In this document: piece after piece, positions 25,780-34,354 of the stretch
Position numbering within the stretch: the stretch's first letter is position 1
How the letters are laid out: each line of letters starts with the position of its first letter
Assembly (NCBI RefSeq): GCF_900103485.1
Contig: NZ_FNHW01000001.1
Location: forward strand, 1,585,418 to 1,649,417
DNA from: Fictibacillus solisalsi
GTDB taxonomy: Bacteria; Bacillota; Bacilli; Bacillales; Fictibacillaceae
DNA length: 64,000 bases
Direction of reading: 5' to 3'
Translations under genes and position numbers: made by a program
The notes under the pieces: generated by a model
What the model was told of the DNA's origin: nothing
Database searches by the model: none
What the model saw: only the letters and a program-made list of their open reading frames with translations

Positions 25780-25902
25780 ATGGAACAACACGAAAACAGC
25801 CTGGAGCAGGAACAGGAAAAAATGACAAATGCCCCTGAACAGGAGAAAAAAGAAGGATACGGCGACAAAAAGCTGGAAGGCCCCAACTACCCAGCTACAT
25901 AA
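25780..25902 (+). CDS. Small charged protein, 40 residues
   Basis: ATG at 25780 follows an unusually strong GAGGAGGTG site by eight bases. The product is acidic and glutamine-rich (MEQHENSLEQEQEKMTNA), ending KKLEGPNYPAT, a tail reminiscent of small spore or stress peptides, though I cannot name the family. It lies alone on the plus strand between racA and yppC, with a structured repeat directly downstream. Confidence 0.6.
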   Translation: MEQHENSLEQEQEKMTNAPEQEKKEGYGDKKLEGPNYPAT

Positions 25903-25905
25903 AAA

Positions 25906-26021
25906 GAAAAGCTGAAGGACCCGTTTAGAGACGAAAAGCATTGGAGGTCTTTGTCATAAAACGTTTTTTGTTTTCTGACAAAGAGTGAAATGAGCGAGTT
26001 TCTGGGTCCTGAAGCTGGATC
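25906..26021 (+). repeat. Interspersed structured repeat, diverged copy A
   Basis: About 116 bp, opening with GAAAAGCTGAAGGACCC and closing with GGGTCCTGAAGCTGGATC. It aligns end to end with the element at 49451-49567. End stem GGACCC/GGGTCC, hairpin CGTTTAGAGACG and inner stem AAAAC/GTTTT correspond to paired but different bases in the other copy. A fragment of the 5' end recurs at 26024-26037. Confidence 0.65.
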
Positions 26022-26041
26022 ATGAAAAGCTGAAGCTACAA

Positions 26042-26071
26042 AAAAGTGTCCCGCTCATCAGGGACACTTTT
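26042..26071. terminator. Bidirectional terminator at the yppC 3' end
   Basis: AAAAGTGTCCC (26042-26052) pairs with GGGACACTTTT (26061-26071); A- and T-runs flank both sides. Confidence 0.85.
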
Positions 26072-27058
26072 TTATCGTTTGCTTATCCGATCATTTTTAT
26101 CTTTAAATAACAATTCCTGCAGCAGGATACCGAGCTGCAGCTGCAATTCTTTGTTGTGATACCAGTTTGTTAAGTTAATGTTTTCCGGAATAGTGAGCTT
26201 ATTGTAATACGGCTGCAGTTTTTTTGCCCTCCGGCTCCAGTCGGGCAGCGAAGGACGGCCATGCTGCACAAGTGGATAAATAAGCCGGAGAAGTTCCGGC
26301 TCCCGTCTCCGGTTGGGATAAACATATTGTTCATAGTCATGCCGGGATCCGGTGTGTGGGGTGACACGCGAAAATTCATCCAAAGCATTGGCGACGGGAG
26401 ACTGAAATAACAGCCAGGCCAGCCTTCTTCCGAGCAAAATACGGTTTTCCACTTTTCGGAAACCATGTACGGAAAATCCATAAATTTCTCCGTTCAAGGT
26501 GGGAAAAAGCACCGTGCTGAAATGAAGCCAGTTCTGAAGCCTGTAGGGCATAGACAAAAAAACCCTTCTCCGGTATACCGGGTGCTCAATCACCGGTTTT
26601 TGGATCAAATACTGTTCATTAATGATGAGCGATGTCCAAAGCCGCTCTTCATCCCCTTTTTGCCAAAAAGTAAACCATTCGTTTTGCATAAAGGCAGAAA
26701 CATTAAAAAACCGAAGAAGCGAAAATAGTGGCTCTCCTGCCTCCTTGCTTTTTTCATATAGAAGCAATTGGGGGTATGCATCGGAAAAAATCAGCCAGTT
26801 GGCCCGTTCATAAGTGAGAAAAAGAAGGTTTCGATCGTGATTCGGAATGGAACGACTGAGCCATTCACCTTCCAGGTCACACATGTTGTATCCCGCATTT
26901 CTTGAAACAAGAGAAGCGAGAAAGGGCCATTTGATTTCCGGATGGTTTCTAAAAAAATGTTCATAAAATACGGTACGTGAAATATTATCAAGATTGCCTG
27001 CATCTGTTTTCTGCCGGATATCTTCGACAATCACCTTTTCCCATACACTGTTGACCAT
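26072..27058 (-). CDS. yppC: YppC family protein (DUF2515)
   Basis: A 328-residue soluble protein with many aromatic residues and the DUF2515 features NISRTVFYEHFFRNHPEIKWPFLASLVSRNAGYNM and RRREPELLRLIYPLVQHGRPSLPDWS (split by other text). The function is unknown. In B. subtilis yppC lies beside recU and ponA, as here, which supports the name. It is divergent from the glutaredoxin gene. Confidence 0.85.
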   Translation of the reverse strand: MVNSVWEKVIVEDIRQKTDAGNLDNISRTVFYEHFFRNHPEIKWPFLASLVSRNAGYNMCDLEGEWLSRSIPNHDRNLLFLTYERANWLIFSDAYPQLLLYEKSKEAGEPLFSLLRFFNVSAFMQNEWFTFWQKGDEERLWTSLIINEQYLIQKPVIEHPVYRRRVFLSMPYRLQNWLHFSTVLFPTLNGEIYGFSVHGFRKVENRILLGRRLAWLLFQSPVANALDEFSRVTPHTGSRHDYEQYVYPNRRREPELLRLIYPLVQHGRPSLPDWSRRAKKLQPYYNKLTIPENINLTNWYHNKELQLQLGILLQELLFKDKNDRISKR

Positions 27059-27169
27059 ATAAACCCTCCCTTCTTTCTTATAGCCTTCGCAACTGTTGGT
27101 AAAAAAATTTGTAAGACACAGATAAAAACGCTAAAATGAAAGGATAAGAATCCGTCTGGAGGACCAAAA

Positions 27170-27418
27170 ATGAAGCAGAAAGTAATTATTTACACGCAGG
27201 AAACTTGTTCCCCATGCTTTGCTGAAAAGGAATGGCTGGCTTCAAAACAAATCCCATTCGAGGAGCGCGATATCCGCAGGAACCCTCAATACATGAATGA
27301 AGTGATTGATCTTGGAGCCAGTGCCACTCCAGTGACCGTCATCATAAACGGAGAATCCAAAAACGTTGTGCTCGGATTTAAACAAGACGAACTGGAATCC
27401 TTTCTTCAAATGGGATAG
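27170..27418 (+). CDS. Glutaredoxin-like protein (NrdH/YruB type)
   Basis: An 82-residue thioredoxin-fold protein. The active site is CSPC at 13-16 after VIIYTQET, with the cis-proline motif [10 protein letters not shown] near 52-61. The short length and CxxC fit small glutaredoxins that act in thiol-disulfide exchange or deliver electrons to ribonucleotide reductase. A GGAGGA site lies upstream. recU follows on the same strand, 85 bp downstream. Confidence 0.85.
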   Translation: MKQKVIIYTQETCSPCFAEKEWLASKQIPFEERDIRRNPQYMNEVIDLGASATPVTVIINGESKNVVLGFKQDELESFLQMG

Positions 27419-27503
27419 GAAAGTGAACAAAGAGAAAAAGACTATGCCGGCCCCTCATGCTGACATAGTTTTTATTTGCCATTCTTTAAAAGGATGTGAA
27501 AAC

Positions 27504-28130
27504 ATGGCACCGATTCAATATCCTAACGGAAAAAAAACGTCTTCTTCCCTGCCTTCTCCTGCTTCGAAAAATACTGTTTCTTACGGGAACCGTGGAATGA
27601 CGCTTGAGGAAGACCTGAACAAAAGCAATGAATTCTATCTGGAACGGGGAATTGCCGTCATTCATAAAAAACCGACACCGGTTCAAATTGTCAATGTTGA
27701 ATACCCCAAGCGGTCGGCTGCTGTGATTAAAGAAGCCTACTTTAAGCTTGCTTCAACCACGGATTATAACGGCATTTACCGGGGAAAATATATTGACTTT
27801 GAAGCAAAAGAAACGAAAAACAAAACTTCTTTTCCGCTTCGCAATTTTCATGAACACCAGATTCGGCATATGGAAGCGATCCTTACTCATGGCGGGATTG
27901 CCTTCATTATCCTGCGATTTTCAACATTAAACGAAATCTATCTTCTCGACGCCGGGTACCTGATCCCCTATTGGAATGATCAAACAAACGGAAGAAAGTC
28001 GATTCCCAAAAAAGAGATCGAGTCGCTCGGGCACCCCATCTCGTCTGGTTTTTTGCCGAGAATTGACTATCTGAAAATCATTGATAAAATGTACTTTCAT
28101 GACGAAGAGGAAGGCAAGGTTCATAAATAA
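27504..28130 (+). CDS. recU: Holliday junction resolvase RecU
   Basis: ATG 27504 ([10 protein letters not shown]), with AAAGGATGTG upstream, matches the usual start; the open frame reaches 27366 inside the glutaredoxin gene. The 208-residue nuclease contains [17 protein letters not shown] (stalk region) and the metal site in [16 protein letters not shown]. RecU resolves recombination intermediates and guides RuvAB. It is followed 58 bp later by ponA in the same order as B. subtilis. Confidence 0.93.
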   Translation: MAPIQYPNGKKTSSSLPSPASKNTVSYGNRGMTLEEDLNKSNEFYLERGIAVIHKKPTPVQIVNVEYPKRSAAVIKEAYFKLASTTDYNGIYRGKYIDFEAKETKNKTSFPLRNFHEHQIRHMEAILTHGGIAFIILRFSTLNEIYLLDAGYLIPYWNDQTNGRKSIPKKEIESLGHPISSGFLPRIDYLKIIDKMYFHDEEEGKVHK

Positions 28131-28188
28131 CGCCTTACTGACGAATAATCATAATGTACATTGCAGTTATTGAAAGGTTGATACAAAT

Positions 28189-30864
28189 ATGTCCAATGAA
28201 TACCGCAGCAGGCAAGAACGAAGGCAGGCAGCCGAAAAAGGCAAACAACCTGCCCCAAAAAAGAAGTTTCCGGTTTTTAAAGCCATTTTAGCTTTTATTG
28301 TTATTATGTTTATTATAGGAGCGATCTCGGTCGGAGTCATTATGGCGAAATCACCGAAACTCGATCCTGACAAATTAAAAACGCCTTTGTCTTCCCAGAT
28401 TTATGATAAAGACGGAAAAATGGTCACCTCGCTCTTTTCTGAGCAGAACCGGGTAAAAGCTGGAATAAAGGATATTCCGCCAAATGTACGGGATGCATTC
28501 GTCGCAGTGGAAGATGTTCGTTTCTATAAACATCCTGGTGTTGATGTGCGCCGTATCTTCGGTGCTGCCCTCGCCAATGTAACAGGCGGCTTTGGTTCAC
28601 AGGGAGGCAGCACGATTACGCAACAGGTGGTAAAAAACACCATTTTAACGAATCAAAAATCGCTGACCCGTAAGATTCAGGAAGCTTACCTGGCGATTAA
28701 ACTCGAGAAGAAATACTCGAAGGAACAAATTCTTGAAATGTATCTCAATAAAATTTACTTCGGACACAACGTGTACGGGATCGGAACAGCAGCCAAAACC
28801 TATTTCGATGTGGACCGGCTCGATCAACTGACGCTTCCGCAAACCGCATTGCTTGCCGGGCTTCCAAAAGCACCAAGTAACTATGATCCATTGAATCACC
28901 CCGAAGCTGCAGAAAAACGAAGAAATGTCGTTCTGGGGCAAATGGAAAAGTACGGTTATATTACGAAAGCGGAAGCAGATAAAGCAAAGGCCACACCGGT
29001 GACAAAAGGCTTGCACAAAGGAAGCCTTCAGGAAACCCGCATTCATGAAGCTTATCTTCAACAGGTGATCAAAGATATTCATAAGATGGATGGCATGAAA
29101 AATGTCGATGTGTTTGCCGATGGACTGAAAATTTACACAAATATGGATACGAAAGCGCAAGAAGCGACCGAAGATGTTCTGCAAAATGCTTCGTTCCTTA
29201 AAAACGAAAACAAAAAACTGCAATCGGGCATCGCAATCGTCGACACTAAAACCGGCAGCATCCGCGCCATTGGAAGCGGCCGTGAGGAAAATCTCATGAG
29301 TGCCTACTATGCTTCCGGAAATCAGCGGCAGCCAGGGTCCACCATTAAGCCAGTTTTGGACTATGGTCCGGCCATTGATCATTTCAAATGGAATACCGGC
29401 CATATCTTAAAGGATTCACCAATTACCATCAATGGTTCGACCATTCATAACTTCAACGATGAAGGGTTCGGCGAGGTCTCAATGCGCACGGCTCTGGTAA
29501 AATCAGAAAATACGCCAGCCGTCCGCACATTCATGGAAGTAGGCGAAGATAAAGCTGTTGATTTTGCCAACAAACTTGGCATCAATATTGATTCAGCGCC
29601 CCCTGCCTATGCGATCGGAGGATTCCAAAAAGGAATCACACCGCTAAATCTTGCTGGTGCTTACGCTGCCTTTGGAAACGAAGGGGTCTACAATGCACCG
29701 ACAACGATCCGAAAGATTGAATTTCCAAATGGCGATGTCGTTAAGCCGGATACCAAACCGGTCAAGGCTATGAATGACTTTACCGCATATATGGTTACCG
29801 ACATGCTTAAAGACGTCATGAAAACCGGAGGAACAGGGGCAATGGCGAATGTCCCCGGCTTAAATCTTGCCGGAAAAACAGGCACCACCAACCTGCCGAA
29901 GGATTTCCGTGACGCCAACGGGATCCCTAAAAGTGCAACAAATGACGCCTGGATGGCCGGGTATACTCCGTCCTACTCTGCAGCTGTGTGGACAGGCTAC
30001 AATAGCAAAAAGGACAACGAAGGGGTTCATTATCTGGATACGAATCAGCGGAACTATTCCAAGCTGATCTTTAAAGAGGTCATGAGCAGGCTTAACCATG
30101 ACGGTTCAGATTTCAAAAAACCGAATTCAGTTGTCGATGTAACGCTTGAAAAAGGGACCAATAAAAAAGCAGGTGAATTTACACCTGATGACGAGAAAAC
30201 ACATGAATTGTTTGTACGCGGTACCGAGCCAAATGAAGTATCCGACAAATATGATCAGCCGGCATCCATTGAAGGTCTAAAAGCCGAGTTCAATAAAAAG
30301 AAAAATGCCATTGATGTAAAATGGAATTATAAAGGCAATGATAAGACTGTTTATAAAGTAACCGCCAGTGTGGATGGCACACAGGCAGCAGATCAAACGA
30401 TCAAGAATAAGTCCTTTACCGTTCCAAATGCGGAAGCAGGGAAAACATACAGCTTCCAGGTGACCGCCATCAACAGTGAAACGAATAAGGAAAGCCCGCC
30501 CGCGCAAACCTCGGTCACGGTACCTGGCGAACAGCCCCCTGAAGAAAATACTCCACCTGATCAAAACAATCCTGGGGATCAAAACAATCCTGGGGATCAA
30601 AACCAAGGTGGTAATGAAGACCAGAGCGGAAACCAGAATCGGGATCAGGGTGGTCAGAACCAAAACCAGGGCGGCGAAAATAATCAGCCTGATCAAGGCG
30701 ATACCGAACAGCCCAATACTACAGAGCCGCAAAATCCGCAAGGTCCTGAAGGAAACCAAAACGGCCAAAGAAACAGCCAGGGTAATGGGAATAACCAAAA
30801 TCAACGGCAGCAGGAACGCCAGAACGATCAGCAGTTTCCATCCCTTCCCGATCTTAACCAATAA
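28189..30864 (+). CDS. ponA: Penicillin-binding protein 1A/1B, bifunctional
   Basis: An 891-residue class A PBP. A cytoplasmic basic tail and one membrane helix (about 28-52) lead into the transglycosylase domain with catalytic Glu108 in VAVEDVRFYKHPG and GGSTITQQ. The transpeptidase domain has STIK at 384-387, SENTPA and KTG at 563-565. A fibronectin type III-like domain spans about 690-780. The last 110 residues are low-complexity Asn/Gln/Gly/Pro, with an in-frame 18-bp tandem repeat (30559-30603). It polymerises and crosslinks peptidoglycan. Confidence 0.95.
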   Translation: MSNEYRSRQERRQAAEKGKQPAPKKKFPVFKAILAFIVIMFIIGAISVGVIMAKSPKLDPDKLKTPLSSQIYDKDGKMVTSLFSEQNRVKAGIKDIPPNVRDAFVAVEDVRFYKHPGVDVRRIFGAALANVTGGFGSQGGSTITQQVVKNTILTNQKSLTRKIQEAYLAIKLEKKYSKEQILEMYLNKIYFGHNVYGIGTAAKTYFDVDRLDQLTLPQTALLAGLPKAPSNYDPLNHPEAAEKRRNVVLGQMEKYGYITKAEADKAKATPVTKGLHKGSLQETRIHEAYLQQVIKDIHKMDGMKNVDVFADGLKIYTNMDTKAQEATEDVLQNASFLKNENKKLQSGIAIVDTKTGSIRAIGSGREENLMSAYYASGNQRQPGSTIKPVLDYGPAIDHFKWNTGHILKDSPITINGSTIHNFNDEGFGEVSMRTALVKSENTPAVRTFMEVGEDKAVDFANKLGINIDSAPPAYAIGGFQKGITPLNLAGAYAAFGNEGVYNAPTTIRKIEFPNGDVVKPDTKPVKAMNDFTAYMVTDMLKDVMKTGGTGAMANVPGLNLAGKTGTTNLPKDFRDANGIPKSATNDAWMAGYTPSYSAAVWTGYNSKKDNEGVHYLDTNQRNYSKLIFKEVMSRLNHDGSDFKKPNSVVDVTLEKGTNKKAGEFTPDDEKTHELFVRGTEPNEVSDKYDQPASIEGLKAEFNKKKNAIDVKWNYKGNDKTVYKVTASVDGTQAADQTIKNKSFTVPNAEAGKTYSFQVTAINSETNKESPPAQTSVTVPGEQPPEENTPPDQNNPGDQNNPGDQNQGGNEDQSGNQNRDQGGQNQNQGGENNQPDQGDTEQPNTTEPQNPQGPEGNQNGQRNSQGNGNNQNQRQQERQNDQQFPSLPDLNQ

Positions 30865-30865
30865 A

Positions 30866-30910
30866 ACAAAAAAGAACGCCGCCCCGGTCAGCCGGGCCGG
30901 CGTTCTTTTT
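30866..30910. terminator. Bidirectional terminator between ponA and sleL-like gene
   Basis: AAGAACGCCG pairs with CGGCGTTCTT around an inner CCCGG/CCGGG stem; A- and T-runs flank both sides (centre about 30889). Confidence 0.88.
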
Positions 30911-32180
30911 ATGATTGAAAACGAATGTTGTACCGGTCCTCAAGGTAATTCCACAACCCTGGATAATCAAAAGCGAGATTCCAAAAGCTGGCGCCTCCCA
31001 GCCTGTATTCATCGATCAGATCAAATTTGGCTTTCATGCTGCGGTAATCCTCGAACCAGACTTTATGCTCTTTCTTTTCTTTATCATAATATCCAAAATA
31101 CGGAGCATGGTCCTTGTTGTCATATTGGATCGCCGCTTTTCGCTTGGCCGCGAGCTGTACACCCTGGACCGGGCTGAGCGCCTTGGCCTGCGGCCCTCCC
31201 TGAACAAAGGGAAGCTTCCAGTCATAGCCATACAGGTTAATCCCCATGAGGATTTTGCTTCTCGGAATCACCGTTACCGCATAGTCAATCACTTTTCTTA
31301 CCTCAGTGAGCGGACTTACCGGCAAAGGGGGGCCACCACTGTACCCCCACTCATATGTCATGAGAATCACATAATCCACTGTCTGTCCATGTGCCTTGTA
31401 GTCATGGCCTTCATACCAAATTCCCTTTTGTTTCTCTTTGATCTTGGGAGCAAGAGCTGTGGTGGATATATACCCTTCTTTATGCATACGTTCGGTCATG
31501 GCGCGCAGGAACCGGTTGTAGCGTTCCCTGTTCTCTCCCCCGATATATTCAAAATCCACGTTAACGCCCACATACCCTTTTTCTTTCATGACTTTCGCTG
31601 TATTCTCGATCACCTTATTGCTGATGGCCGGGTTTTTTAATATGGTGGTAGCCAGTTCCCTGCTGAATGCTCCATCTTTGATGGTTGTCAATGAAAGAAG
31701 CGGCCGGACATTTTCTGTTTTGATATCTTGTAAAAACGAGCTATCGTCCAAGGGTTTAAGCTCACCATTTTCTTTCACTTCATAGCTGAACAAGGAGATA
31801 TAGCTCAATGCCTTTGCCGCATGATTAAAATTTTCCTGTGCTTTCTCCGAAGGTTCGGCGAAGGCATTGGTTGTAATCGTGCGTTTACGTTTCTGGGGCA
31901 CAGTCAGTGCGAGCCCTTCCATCAACTTGCCTTCCGATACTCCGGGATTCGCCTGCATAAGTTCCGCTTTTGTAACGCCTAGCTTTGCTGCAATCTTATC
32001 GAACGTGTCTCCTTTTTTTACTTTATATTCAAAGGGCGCAGGAATAAGCAGCGTTTGTCCGACTGCCAGCACATCCTGCGGGCCCAGGGCATTCACTGCA
32101 GCAATATTTTGCCAAGGCAAATTATAAAATTGTGACAGCTTATACAGCGAATCCCCTTTCTTGACGATATGGATTTGCAT
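30909..32180 (-). CDS. sleL: LysM-GH18 spore cortex-fragment hydrolase (SleL/YaaH-like)
   Basis: The 423-residue protein has two LysM domains (about 2-47 and 50-95; VKKGDSLYKLSQFYNLPW, VKKGDTFDKIAAKLGV) and a glycoside hydrolase 18 barrel with catalytic segment GVNVDFEYI near 206-214. The order and length match SleL/YaaH N-acetylglucosaminidases, which degrade cortex fragments during germination. No signal peptide is visible, as usual for spore-coat-targeted SleL. It sits between ponA and ypoC, where B. subtilis has no such gene. Confidence 0.88.
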   Translation of the reverse strand: MQIHIVKKGDSLYKLSQFYNLPWQNIAAVNALGPQDVLAVGQTLLIPAPFEYKVKKGDTFDKIAAKLGVTKAELMQANPGVSEGKLMEGLALTVPQKRKRTITTNAFAEPSEKAQENFNHAAKALSYISLFSYEVKENGELKPLDDSSFLQDIKTENVRPLLSLTTIKDGAFSRELATTILKNPAISNKVIENTAKVMKEKGYVGVNVDFEYIGGENRERYNRFLRAMTERMHKEGYISTTALAPKIKEKQKGIWYEGHDYKAHGQTVDYVILMTYEWGYSGGPPLPVSPLTEVRKVIDYAVTVIPRSKILMGINLYGYDWKLPFVQGGPQAKALSPVQGVQLAAKRKAAIQYDNKDHAPYFGYYDKEKKEHKVWFEDYRSMKAKFDLIDEYRLGGASFWNLAFDYPGLWNYLEDRYNIRFQS

Positions 32181-32234
32181 AACTCCCCCTCCTAGACGTT
32201 CTCATGACACATTCTATGTGTGAAGAATCTGTCC

Positions 32235-32681
32235 TTATTCCTGACGGGGGAAACGGGAATAACCGGCAACCTTTTTTTCCATTTCGGAAAACAGCTCATT
32301 CAGCTGGATCCACGCTGTAAAATGAGCGGGACGGTTAAAAATCATTTCAAGACGCTCTACCGTATTAACAGGCTTTACAGGGAGGGATGCCACTGTGTCC
32401 TGCCATTGAACCAAATTGTCCACTCTTCTTTTATTGGCCCAATACAACGCCTGTATGAAACAGCTCAGCTGGTCGATCATAGGTTTCCTTGCTTCCTGGA
32501 GCTTCCGCTCTGAAAATAACTGTCTGATCCTTTCACGCTCGGTTTTCCACTGATCGAACTTGTGCTGCAGCTGCTCAGGGGACGAGCTTTTGCCCTCTAA
32601 GTCTTCCTGAAACGGGAATTCTTCCTGTTTGTTGTCCTTGCTAAAAAACAGCGGATGGTTCATGGAATCAGGAATTTTCAT
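32235..32681 (-). CDS. ypoC: YpoC-like protein
   Basis: A 148-residue soluble protein, mostly helical, with a conserved-looking core QLSCFIQALYWANKRRVDNL followed by PVKPVNTVERLEMIFNRP. Its start overlaps the 3' end of nth by 14 bp, so the two are coupled. Position after nth and before ponA equals B. subtilis ypoC, whose function is unknown. Confidence 0.78.
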   Translation of the reverse strand: MKIPDSMNHPLFFSKDNKQEEFPFQEDLEGKSSSPEQLQHKFDQWKTERERIRQLFSERKLQEARKPMIDQLSCFIQALYWANKRRVDNLVQWQDTVASLPVKPVNTVERLEMIFNRPAHFTAWIQLNELFSEMEKKVAGYSRFPRQE

Positions 32682-33354
32682 CTTTTTTTAAAAGTTGAGC
32701 CTTTTTGGCGCTTAGCTTCATTCGTTTTTGGCCCTCCCGGCACAGTTCGAGCAGCGGGCATTCCGGACAGCGGGGACTTTGTGCTTTGCAATGATACCTT
32801 CCGAAAAAAATGAGACGGTGATGAGTGACCCCCCACTGTTCTTTAGGCACCTTTTTCATTAATGTTTCTTCAACCTGAAGCACAGAGTCTTTCCATTTGC
32901 AAATAGCTAAACGCTTTGTCACCCGTTCCACATGTGTATCCACGGCTATGGCCGGAATGCCAAAGGCAACCGAGACGACAACATTGGCTGTTTTTCTCCC
33001 GACACCCGGCAGCTTTGTAAGCTCATCCCGGTCTTCGGGCACCTTGCCGCCATAGTCGTTCAGCAGCATATAACAGAGCTTTTGTATGTTTTTTGCCTTG
33101 TTCCTGTACAGTCCTATGGAACGGATGTCATCCTGCAATTCCTCAATCGGCACCTTGAGGTAATCCTCCGGCGTTTTATATTTGGCAAATAACCCTGGTG
33201 TGACTTTGTTCACCAGTGCATCTGTACACTGTGCCGATAAAAGGACAGCGATGGTGAGTTCAAAGGGATTGCTGTGATTCAGTTCGCAATGGGCATCGGG
33301 AAACATTTCTCCAATGGTCTCTAAGCAATAAGCAATCTGTGTTTTATTCAGCAT
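32668..33354 (-). CDS. nth: Endonuclease III
   Basis: ATG 33354 is preferred because AGGAGG lies six bases upstream; ATG 33360 abuts that site. The 228-residue enzyme has the helix-hairpin-helix LPGVGRKTANVV near 117-128, the catalytic Lys in that motif and Asp in AVDTHVERV, and the [4Fe-4S] cysteines CPECPLLELC plus an upstream Cys. It removes oxidised pyrimidines. It is followed by ypoC and preceded by dnaD. Confidence 0.95.
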   Translation of the reverse strand: MLNKTQIAYCLETIGEMFPDAHCELNHSNPFELTIAVLLSAQCTDALVNKVTPGLFAKYKTPEDYLKVPIEELQDDIRSIGLYRNKAKNIQKLCYMLLNDYGGKVPEDRDELTKLPGVGRKTANVVVSVAFGIPAIAVDTHVERVTKRLAICKWKDSVLQVEETLMKKVPKEQWGVTHHRLIFFGRYHCKAQSPRCPECPLLELCREGQKRMKLSAKKAQLLKKDENS

Positions 33355-33412
33355 AGTCATCCTCCTGATTTAATACCCTTGCCCATGCAAAAACAGACGA
33401 GATTTCCCTCGT

Positions 33413-34135
33413 CTATGATTGCTCAAGCCAGTTGTATACGGGAACAGAAAATTGATTCCGGCCTCCAGAGGATTCTGCCGGTCTGGCCGCGGCTTTATTT
33501 TGCCGCGCCCTGAACTTTTCTCCGTACGTTCTTGCTTGTTCCGGTGTTTGTATATTATTCTTCTTCCATTCAAACAGAATCCGGTCGATATAACGAAAAT
33601 TAAGCTTGCCTGTCATGACCGCTTCCTTTAATGCGGAAATGATCAATGGCGAAGTATGCCTGTCCTGATCAATCCAAATTTTCAGGGTTTCGCACTCCAT
33701 TGGAGATAGCGGCCGTCCGAATTCCCGTTCAAAAATGGTATAGACACTTTGTTCTTCTTTTTCTTTATTGGCTAGGTCGCTCTCGGCTTCCTGACCGGAA
33801 AGGATCGAAAGCAATTTTTCCCAAAGCGGATTCAAGGAATACGCTTCGTAGTACATACCTCTTTCATGGTCTTCATATTGGCCGATTTCCAATAACCCCT
33901 GCTGAATAAGACCCCTCAGCATTCCCATACACCGGGTCGGGGTAATGCTCATCCTTCCGGAAAGCTCCTCCGGGGTAGGGAAGGGATTCCCCGATTCAAT
34001 AAATGTATGTACATGCAGCAGGAGCATGCATTCTTCGTCCTGAAGCCCGATTGACCGGTAATGCTTAAAAAGAACATGGGGTATTGAAATCGTTCCTTCT
34101 GACAGCCATTTCAAAAATAATGCCTTTTCCATCAT
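33413..34135 (-). CDS. dnaD: Primosomal protein DnaD
   Basis: A 240-residue protein with the DDBH1 winged-helix start (LSGRMSITPTRCMGMLRGLIQQGLLEI region) and the C-terminal DDBH2 domain ending in the YxxxIxxxW-like motif FRYIDRILFEWKKNNIQT. DnaD loads the helicase with DnaB and DnaI at replication initiation and restart. AAGGGGTG precedes tandem ATG codons. An extended -10 TGGTATACT is seen about 35 bp upstream on the minus strand. Confidence 0.93.
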   Translation of the reverse strand: MMEKALFLKWLSEGTISIPHVLFKHYRSIGLQDEECMLLLHVHTFIESGNPFPTPEELSGRMSITPTRCMGMLRGLIQQGLLEIGQYEDHERGMYYEAYSLNPLWEKLLSILSGQEAESDLANKEKEEQSVYTIFEREFGRPLSPMECETLKIWIDQDRHTSPLIISALKEAVMTGKLNFRYIDRILFEWKKNNIQTPEQARTYGEKFRARQNKAAARPAESSGGRNQFSVPVYNWLEQS

Positions 34136-34209
34136 AACACCCCTTCTTCATCAGTATACCACGAGTAAGCCTTCTTTCCCCAATCATGATGTTGTCGTGA
34201 AAACATCGA

Positions 34210-34299
34210 TGAAGCTTAAGACGGATAGGTGTAACCGCCCTTGCAGACAGGTCCCCTGCCGGGTGAAAGGTGAAAAACCTCCTTAAAGAGGAGGTTTTT
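34210..34299. other. Structured intergenic stretch with terminator between dnaD and asnS
   Basis: A hairpin AAAACCTCCT (34274-34283) / AGGAGGTTTT (34289-34298) with T-runs on both strands ends asnS and could also end a plus-strand transcript. Just left of it is a G+C-richer stretch with nested short repeats (GACAGGTCCCCTGCCGGG) that no gene explains. Confidence 0.6.
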
Positions 34300-34354
34300 A
34301 AAATGTTTTTTCTAAAGTATGATCGCTTAAGAATATTTTACATGGTCTAAAAAA

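Noticed and set aside
24513-26983. 17-base identity AATACGGTACGTGAAAT at 24513-24529 and 26967-26983
   Set aside because: One copy is coding sequence within yppC and flanks do not align. A single exact 17-mer pair is roughly expected by chance in a window of this size.
28645-29403. 252-codon frame antisense to ponA
   Set aside because: It is wholly within the PBP transglycosylase and transpeptidase coding region, has no start signal and no recognisable domain.
34228-34245. GGTGTAACCGC resembling a T-box sequence
   Set aside because: It is on the plus strand with no gene downstream, lacks the rest of a T-box leader, and points away from asnS.
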